From NCBI RefSeq assembly GCF_011046895.1, contig NZ_CP049250.1, positions 940,001 to 1,004,000 on the forward strand: 64,000 nucleotides of DNA, in the 5' to 3' direction. Source of the DNA: Rhizobium rhizoryzae (GTDB taxonomy: Bacteria > Pseudomonadota > Alphaproteobacteria > Rhizobiales > Rhizobiaceae). The notes beneath the pieces are model-generated. The model saw only the letters and a program-made list of their open reading frames with translations, did not search any database and was not told the origin of the DNA. Positions 59,399 through 64,000 of the stretch are shown here, piece by piece (the first letter of the stretch is position 1; each line of letters begins with the position of its first letter). The translations under genes and the position numbers were made by a program.

Positions 59399-60703
59399 AT
59401 GGTCGTTCCTACAATATTCGCCCTATCATCCGGCTCTACCCCGTCCGGAGTTGCGGTCATACGCATCTCTGGACCCTCAGCATTTGATATCGTCGGCTGG
59501 ATGGCTGGTCCGTTGAACAGAACCAGAGGAATGAACCTCAGAACGATTCGGGACCGAAACAATTCCAAAATCGATCAAGGTCTTATCCTGACATTTCCTG
59601 GTCCAGCTTCGTTCACTGGCGAAGACTGCGTTGAACTTCAGGTTCATGGAGGTCGCGCCATTGTAGCAGCCATCAGCCGGGAACTGCTGGAACTAGGCTG
59701 CGTTGCTGCCGAAGCTGGAGAATTCACCCGGCGTGCCTTCAGCAATGGGAAGATGGATCTTGTCGAGGTCGAAGGCCTCGGTGATCTCATCGCCGCAGAC
59801 ACGGAAATGCAGCGAAGGCTGGCCATTGAACAGGCAAGCGGCGGGTTGTCTTCGCTGTATCAGAATTGGGCAAACCGTCTGACCCACGCTCGCGCTATGA
59901 TCGAGGCCGAACTCGATTTTGCCGACGAAGAGGATGTACCTGGAAGTGTTTCGGACCGGATATGGCCCGATATTTCGCTTCTCCACCGTGAGATCTTAAA
60001 GCAGGTGACCGCCACGCAGAGCGGTCGGTTGGTCCGGGACGGCTTCAATGTCGTTATTGCCGGTCCACCCAATGCCGGAAAGTCCAGTCTCATCAACGCC
60101 CTTTCTGGGCGAGATGTTGCGATTGTCACCTCTGTCGCTGGCACGACCCGTGACCTCATTGAGGTCGAGCTGGATATGGACGGGTTCCTTGTCAGACTGG
60201 TTGATACCGCCGGAATTCGAGAGACCGATGACGTGGTTGAGCGTGAGGGTGTCAGGCGAGCGAGGCGGGCGATTGAATCAGCGGACCTCGTTCTTGATCT
60301 CAGCGAGATCGATTCGCTAGCGGAACAAATGTCATTCCTGACCGACGCAAAACGATTGCGTGTTGGAACCAAAGCCGATTTGCATCCAGCAGAAGACACG
60401 CGTTATGATGCTTGCATCAGCGTCAGCCTGCCACAGACCATTGACCATCTCCGTTCATTGATTCTGCAAGAGCTGAAGCAGAGCTGGGAAGCCATATCGT
60501 CGCTTGGCGCCGGACGATTGCGTCACATCTCGCATCTCCAACAGGCTTCCAATTTCATCGAAGACGGGTTAAAGCAAAGCGATATCGTGCTTAAGGCTGA
60601 GAGCTTGCGCCTGGCCTCCGACGAGCTCGGCCGGATTACCGGTCGTGTGGATGTTGAAGATCTGCTTGGGGTCATCTTCTCCGAGTTTTGTATCGGCAAG
60701 TGA
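59399..60703 (+). CDS. mnmE: tRNA modification GTPase MnmE
   Basis: 434 aa. With MnmG installs the cmnm5 group on U34 of tRNAs. An N-terminal formyl-THF-binding domain leads to a G domain with GPPNAGKSSLINALSG, DTAG and a degenerate NKxD equivalent. The C-terminus FCIGK retains the catalytic Cys of the CxGK motif. ATG 59399 lies 46 bp after rho. The next gene is mnmG, partner of the complex, 36 bp away across a parS-like site. Confidence 0.96.
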   Translation: MVVPTIFALSSGSTPSGVAVIRISGPSAFDIVGWMAGPLNRTRGMNLRTIRDRNNSKIDQGLILTFPGPASFTGEDCVELQVHGGRAIVAAISRELLELGCVAAEAGEFTRRAFSNGKMDLVEVEGLGDLIAADTEMQRRLAIEQASGGLSSLYQNWANRLTHARAMIEAELDFADEEDVPGSVSDRIWPDISLLHREILKQVTATQSGRLVRDGFNVVIAGPPNAGKSSLINALSGRDVAIVTSVAGTTRDLIEVELDMDGFLVRLVDTAGIRETDDVVEREGVRRARRAIESADLVLDLSEIDSLAEQMSFLTDAKRLRVGTKADLHPAEDTRYDACISVSLPQTIDHLRSLILQELKQSWEAISSLGAGRLRHISHLQQASNFIEDGLKQSDIVLKAESLRLASDELGRITGRVDVEDLLGVIFSEFCIGK

Positions 60704-60716
60704 CTCACGTGAAACA
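60701..60716. other. parS: parS-like site D
   Basis: TGACTCACGTGAAACA matches consensus at 14 of 16. It spans the mnmE stop and the mnmE-mnmG spacer. Confidence 0.65.
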
Positions 60717-60739
60717 CTGCTAGACGCAGAGTGGACGCT

Positions 60740-62617
60740 ATGACCAAATTTGACGTGATTGTAATCGGCGGTGGCCACGCCGGCTGTGAGGCTGCATCTG
60801 CTGCTGCTCGACTTGGTGCCAAAACAGCGCTCGTTACCCATAAAATAGAGACCATCGGTGTGATGTCCTGTAACCCAGCGATTGGCGGGTTGGGCAAAGG
60901 CCATCTCGTCAGAGAGGTCGATGCGCTCGATGGTCTTATGGGGCGGGTCGCCGATAGTGCTGGTATTCAGTTTCGACTGCTGAACCGCAAGAAGGGGCCT
61001 GCCGTACGTGGTCCCCGTACACAGGCCGATCGGCGTCTGTATCGCGAAGCAATGCAAAATGCCATTTCAGAGACGCACAATCTTGTGGTCATCGAGGGCG
61101 ATGCTTTCGATCTCATCCTGGATGATCGCGCTATAACCGGCCTCGTTCTAGCCGACGGTCGACAACTCTCATGTCAGACCGTCGTCGTTACAACCGGTAC
61201 TTTCCTGCGCGGAATGATCCATATCGGAAACGAAACAAGACCAGCTGGACGCGTCGGAGAGGATCCCTCTCTTGGTCTATCACGGACTTTCGAGCATCTT
61301 GGTATCAAGCTTGGTCGACTCAAAACTGGAACCCCAGCTCGACTGGATGGTCGCACGATTGACTGGCAATCCATCGGGAAGCAAGCCGCCGACGATCAGC
61401 CGGTGCCATTCTCCTTTATGACCGACCACATCACCAATCGCCAAATAGAATGTGGTGTAACCCGGACGACCGATCGAACGCACACAATCATTTCAGACAA
61501 TATCCACAAGTCCGCAATGTATTCAGGCCAGATTAGTGGGATAGGTCCACGCTATTGTCCTTCAATCGAGGACAAGATCGTGAGATTCGGTGAACGGGAC
61601 GGTCATCAGATTTTCCTCGAACCGGAAGGACTTGACGATGACACGGTCTATCCGAACGGTATATCGACATCCTTGCCCGCCGACGTCCAGGACGAATTCA
61701 TCCGGACGATTCCGGGCTTGGAGCAGGTCAAGATACTCCAGCCAGGTTATGCCATTGAGTATGACCATGTCGATCCTCGAGAGTTAGGCGCTGATCTTCA
61801 GGTTCGCACCGTTGACGGATTGTTCCTGGCTGGTCAAATCAATGGCACGACAGGTTATGAGGAAGCTGCCGCACAAGGATTGGTTGCTGGGTTGAACGCC
61901 GCCCGGCGGGCTGGCGGGCAAGACTCTTTCGTCTTCAGTCGTACCGACTCCTATATTGGTGTGATGGTCGATGACCTGACGAGCAAAGGGGTCACAGAAC
62001 CTTATCGGATGTTCACATCCCGAGCAGAGTATCGCTTGACGCTGAGAGCCGATAATGCGGATGCGCGTCTGACGCCGATCGGTAATGGGTTAGGGTTGGT
62101 CGGACGTGACCGTCGGGAGCGGTTCGCGTCATTTGAAAATGAACTCGCTCATTTCAGATCTGTCCTGCAAACCAGCCAGGTCACACCAAATCAGGCCACT
62201 GCATTCGATGTTCACCTGAATCAGGACGGGCAACGAAGAAGCGGCTATGATTTGCTCGCCTATCCAGACATCACCTTTGATACCGTTGTACGCATTTGGC
62301 CAGAACTTGGTGCGTGTTCTACAAAGGCAAAAGAGGCCCTGGAAATTGAAGCTGGCTACGCGGTCTATCTTGGTCGTCAGCGTCAAAGCGTGGAAGCGGT
62401 TCGCGCGGACGAAGAGCGAGTCATTCCAGATGATTTCGATTATGGTACAATTTCAGGTTTGTCGAATGAACTGCGAATAAAGCTTTCCAAGGTAAAGCCG
62501 AGGAATATTGCACAGGCATCTAAGGTCGATGGAATGACACCAGCAGCACTGGCATTACTGCTCACGTTGGTCCGCCGATTTAACTATCCAGCAAGTGGAC
62601 TGGAAGCGAGCGCATAA
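60740..62617 (+). CDS. mnmG: tRNA uridine-5-carboxymethylaminomethyl synthesis enzyme MnmG
   Basis: A 625-aa FAD enzyme, partner of MnmE (formerly GidA). The dinucleotide fold [12 protein letters not shown] and [24 protein letters not shown] are at the start; [17 protein letters not shown] follows. ATG 60740 has GAGTGG upstream; a GTG three codons earlier is in frame. The classical gidA-gidB-parA order of origin regions continues with rsmG 1 bp after its stop. Confidence 0.97.
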   Translation: MTKFDVIVIGGGHAGCEAASAAARLGAKTALVTHKIETIGVMSCNPAIGGLGKGHLVREVDALDGLMGRVADSAGIQFRLLNRKKGPAVRGPRTQADRRLYREAMQNAISETHNLVVIEGDAFDLILDDRAITGLVLADGRQLSCQTVVVTTGTFLRGMIHIGNETRPAGRVGEDPSLGLSRTFEHLGIKLGRLKTGTPARLDGRTIDWQSIGKQAADDQPVPFSFMTDHITNRQIECGVTRTTDRTHTIISDNIHKSAMYSGQISGIGPRYCPSIEDKIVRFGERDGHQIFLEPEGLDDDTVYPNGISTSLPADVQDEFIRTIPGLEQVKILQPGYAIEYDHVDPRELGADLQVRTVDGLFLAGQINGTTGYEEAAAQGLVAGLNAARRAGGQDSFVFSRTDSYIGVMVDDLTSKGVTEPYRMFTSRAEYRLTLRADNADARLTPIGNGLGLVGRDRRERFASFENELAHFRSVLQTSQVTPNQATAFDVHLNQDGQRRSGYDLLAYPDITFDTVVRIWPELGACSTKAKEALEIEAGYAVYLGRQRQSVEAVRADEERVIPDDFDYGTISGLSNELRIKLSKVKPRNIAQASKVDGMTPAALALLLTLVRRFNYPASGLEASA

Positions 62618-62618
62618 G

Positions 62619-63239
62619 ATGAAGTTGAATGGTATTGCTGTTTCACGTGAAACAGAACAGCGACTAAACATTTTTGCCGAGCTGTTTTACAAATGGGCGA
62701 AAGCCATCAATTTAGTCGCGCCCTCAACTAAAGGCGATCTTTGGAGCCGCCATTTTGCAGACAGCGCTCGGATCTATCAGCTCAATCCTGAACCCTGCCA
62801 ATGGCTTGACCTCGGGTCAGGTGGCGGGTTTCCAGGAGTTATCACTGCCATTCTCCTGGCAGAAACAGGCTTTGGCTGGGTCGATCTTGTGGAGAGCAAT
62901 CATAAGAAGGCTTCGTTCTTGCGAACTGTGCTCAGCGAAACCGGTGCTCGTGGCTCCGTCCATACGGTGAGGATTGAAGACGCACCTGCTGTCATTTCAA
63001 AGGAGATCAATGCGATTTCTGCAAGGGCTCTCGCTGAACTTCCACTTTTGCTCGATTACTGCAGTCCATGGATGCTGAATAAACCGGGCGTGACCGCTTA
63101 TCTCCACAAAGGGCGGGATTATCAAACAGAGGTTTTGAAAGCCAATAGAAGTTGGACCTTTGATCTGTTAAAACATGCGAGCCATGTGGAAGAAGATTCA
63201 GTCGTGCTGCAGATCTCAGGTCTCAAGCGCGCATCGTAA
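62619..63239 (+). CDS. rsmG: 16S rRNA (guanine527-N7)-methyltransferase RsmG
   Basis: 206 aa. SAM-dependent methyltransferase (formerly GidB); loss gives low-level streptomycin resistance. [14 protein letters not shown] is motif [20 protein letters not shown] precedes it. Residues 8-12 (V-S-R-E-T) are encoded by the perfect parS site E. It lies 1 bp after mnmG, and parA follows after 18 bp. Confidence 0.96.
   Translation: MKLNGIAVSRETEQRLNIFAELFYKWAKAINLVAPSTKGDLWSRHFADSARIYQLNPEPCQWLDLGSGGGFPGVITAILLAETGFGWVDLVESNHKKASFLRTVLSETGARGSVHTVRIEDAPAVISKEINAISARALAELPLLLDYCSPWMLNKPGVTAYLHKGRDYQTEVLKANRSWTFDLLKHASHVEEDSVVLQISGLKRAS
62639..62654. other. parS: parS site E, perfect consensus
   Basis: TGTTTCACGTGAAACA, 16 of 16 to the universal chromosomal parS consensus, inside the 5' end of rsmG and about 600 bp from parA. 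This is the most likely primary ParB loading site. Confidence 0.9.
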
Positions 63240-63257
63240 CAGGTCGCGGGTGTCAAA

Positions 63258-64000
63258 ATGCAGGAACCTAATCGCATTATTGCAATAGCGAACCAGAAGG
63301 GTGGCGTGGGAAAGACAACGACTGCTATCAACCTTGCGACAGCACTGGCTGCAATTGGTGAGCATGTCTTGATCGTTGATCTGGATCCGCAAGGAAATGC
63401 CAGCACAGGCCTCGGCATTGATCGGCGCAATCGTCATCTGTCTTCATTCGATGTGATGATGGGAAATGCTTCCGTAAGCGAGGCAGTTGTTGCAACTGCA
63501 GTTCCGAATCTGTCGATCGTCCCCTCCACAATGGATCTCCTTGGCTTGGAGATGGAGATTAGTCGCGAAAGCGATCGGGCGTTCCGTCTGCGGCGAGCTC
63601 TCTCCCAACCAGATGCGACAGGATACAGCTACGTCCTTCTTGATTGCCCGCCATCCTTCAATCTTCTAACCGTCAACGCAATGACAGCTGCGCATTCGGT
63701 TCTTGTGCCGCTCCAGTGCGAGTTCTTTGCCCTGGAGGGGTTGAGTCAATTGCTTGAAACTGTGGATCAGGTTCGGCAGAGCGTGAATCCGCATCTGGAT
63801 ATTCAGGGAATCGTTCTGACGATGTTCGATGCGAGAAACAATCTCGCGCAGCAGGTCGTGAACGACGTGCGGACCTATCTGGGTGACAAGGTCTATCACA
63901 CACTGATACCTCGCAATGTTCGCGTGTCGGAAGCGCCATCCTATGGCAAGCCGGCTATCTTGTACGACCTTAAATGCGCCGGTAGCCAAGCCTATCTTCA
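63258..64000 (+). CDS. parA: Chromosome-partitioning ATPase ParA (3' end outside window)
   Basis: 247 codons are visible and the frame is open at the window edge. ANQKGGVGKTTTAINLA is the deviant Walker A (K-G-G-V-G-K-T-T) of the ParA/Soj family; LIVDLDPQGNAS and VLLDCPPSF follow. It forms the DNA-bound gradient that moves ParB-parS. parB is expected immediately after the window. Start MQEPNRIIAIANQ. Confidence 0.95.
   Translation, partial: MQEPNRIIAIANQKGGVGKTTTAINLATALAAIGEHVLIVDLDPQGNASTGLGIDRRNRHLSSFDVMMGNASVSEAVVATAVPNLSIVPSTMDLLGLEMEISRESDRAFRLRRALSQPDATGYSYVLLDCPPSFNLLTVNAMTAAHSVLVPLQCEFFALEGLSQLLETVDQVRQSVNPHLDIQGIVLTMFDARNNLAQQVVNDVRTYLGDKVYHTLIPRNVRVSEAPSYGKPAILYDLKCAGSQAYL

Noticed and set aside
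61500-61510. ATATCCACA in mnmG as a DnaA box
   Set aside because: Single 8/9 match inside a coding region with no neighbours; expected by chance in 64 kb.

Overview
The window is a chromosomal segment of an alphaproteobacterium, almost certainly a member of the Rhizobiaceae (Agrobacterium/Rhizobium/Sinorhizobium type). This rests on ChvG/ChvI next to pckA, ActS/ActR, an HprK-EIIA(Man)-HPr set, a DivL-like kinase, a TsaE-kinase fusion followed by a MurU-like gene, and the order maf-aroE-coaE-dnaQ beside hemE. No species can be assigned from sequence alone. Nothing looks mobile: I saw no transposase, integrase, phage gene, tRNA, rRNA or CRISPR array.

Layout. (1) 1-4.7 kb: 3' part of hrpB, then actS-actR and a convergent mmcB. 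(2) 4.9-10.5 kb: an L,D-transpeptidase lipoprotein converging on glcB, a cytochrome P450 and a DUF1402 protein, the last three on the minus strand. (3) 10.6-17.8 kb: hslVU divergent from the histidine cluster hisB-DUF2628-hisH-hisA-hisF-hisE-coaA, then arfB. (4) 17.9-25.3 kb: pckA divergent from chvI-chvG-hprK-EIIA-HPr, then ahcY. (5) 25.6-37.5 kb: divL, tsaE-kinase, murU, addB, addA, trxA. (6) 37.6-45.5 kb: minus-strand trpF-trpB-trpA-accD-folC, a zinc metallopeptidase, a DUF2852 protein and a PHB depolymerase. (7) 45.8-55.9 kb: gyrB; the timA-mltA-smr-xre operon; divergent fxsA-secB; and the PDRP-maf-aroE-coaE-dnaQ operon. (8) 55.95-56.35 kb: a non-coding segment that I interpret as the chromosomal replication origin. 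(9) 56.35-64 kb: hemE-hemJ, rho, mnmE-mnmG-rsmG and the start of parA, cut by the window edge.

How it fits together. The right 20 kb is an origin/segregation region. The hemE-side gap has two perfect and several near-consensus DnaA boxes plus three GANTC methylation sites. parS-like sites (core TCACGTGA) lie at 45.76/45.78, 54.49, 60.70 and 62.64 kb, and parA begins at 63.26 kb. The layout resembles Caulobacter Cori-hemE and parS-parAB. The centre couples envelope/acid sensing (ChvGI), a regulatory PTS, gluconeogenesis (pckA) and the methyl cycle (ahcY); the ahcY and pckA leaders carry conspicuous palindromes that look like operators.

Most genes are conserved housekeeping genes, and I did not find a wholly new system. 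The most informative observations are the parS/oriC architecture, the paired CG-centred operator-like sites upstream of pckA, the 20-bp palindrome upstream of ahcY, the tyrosine replacing histidine in the DivL-like kinase, the loss of zinc-ribbon cysteines in AccD, and the DUF1402-P450-glcB cluster.
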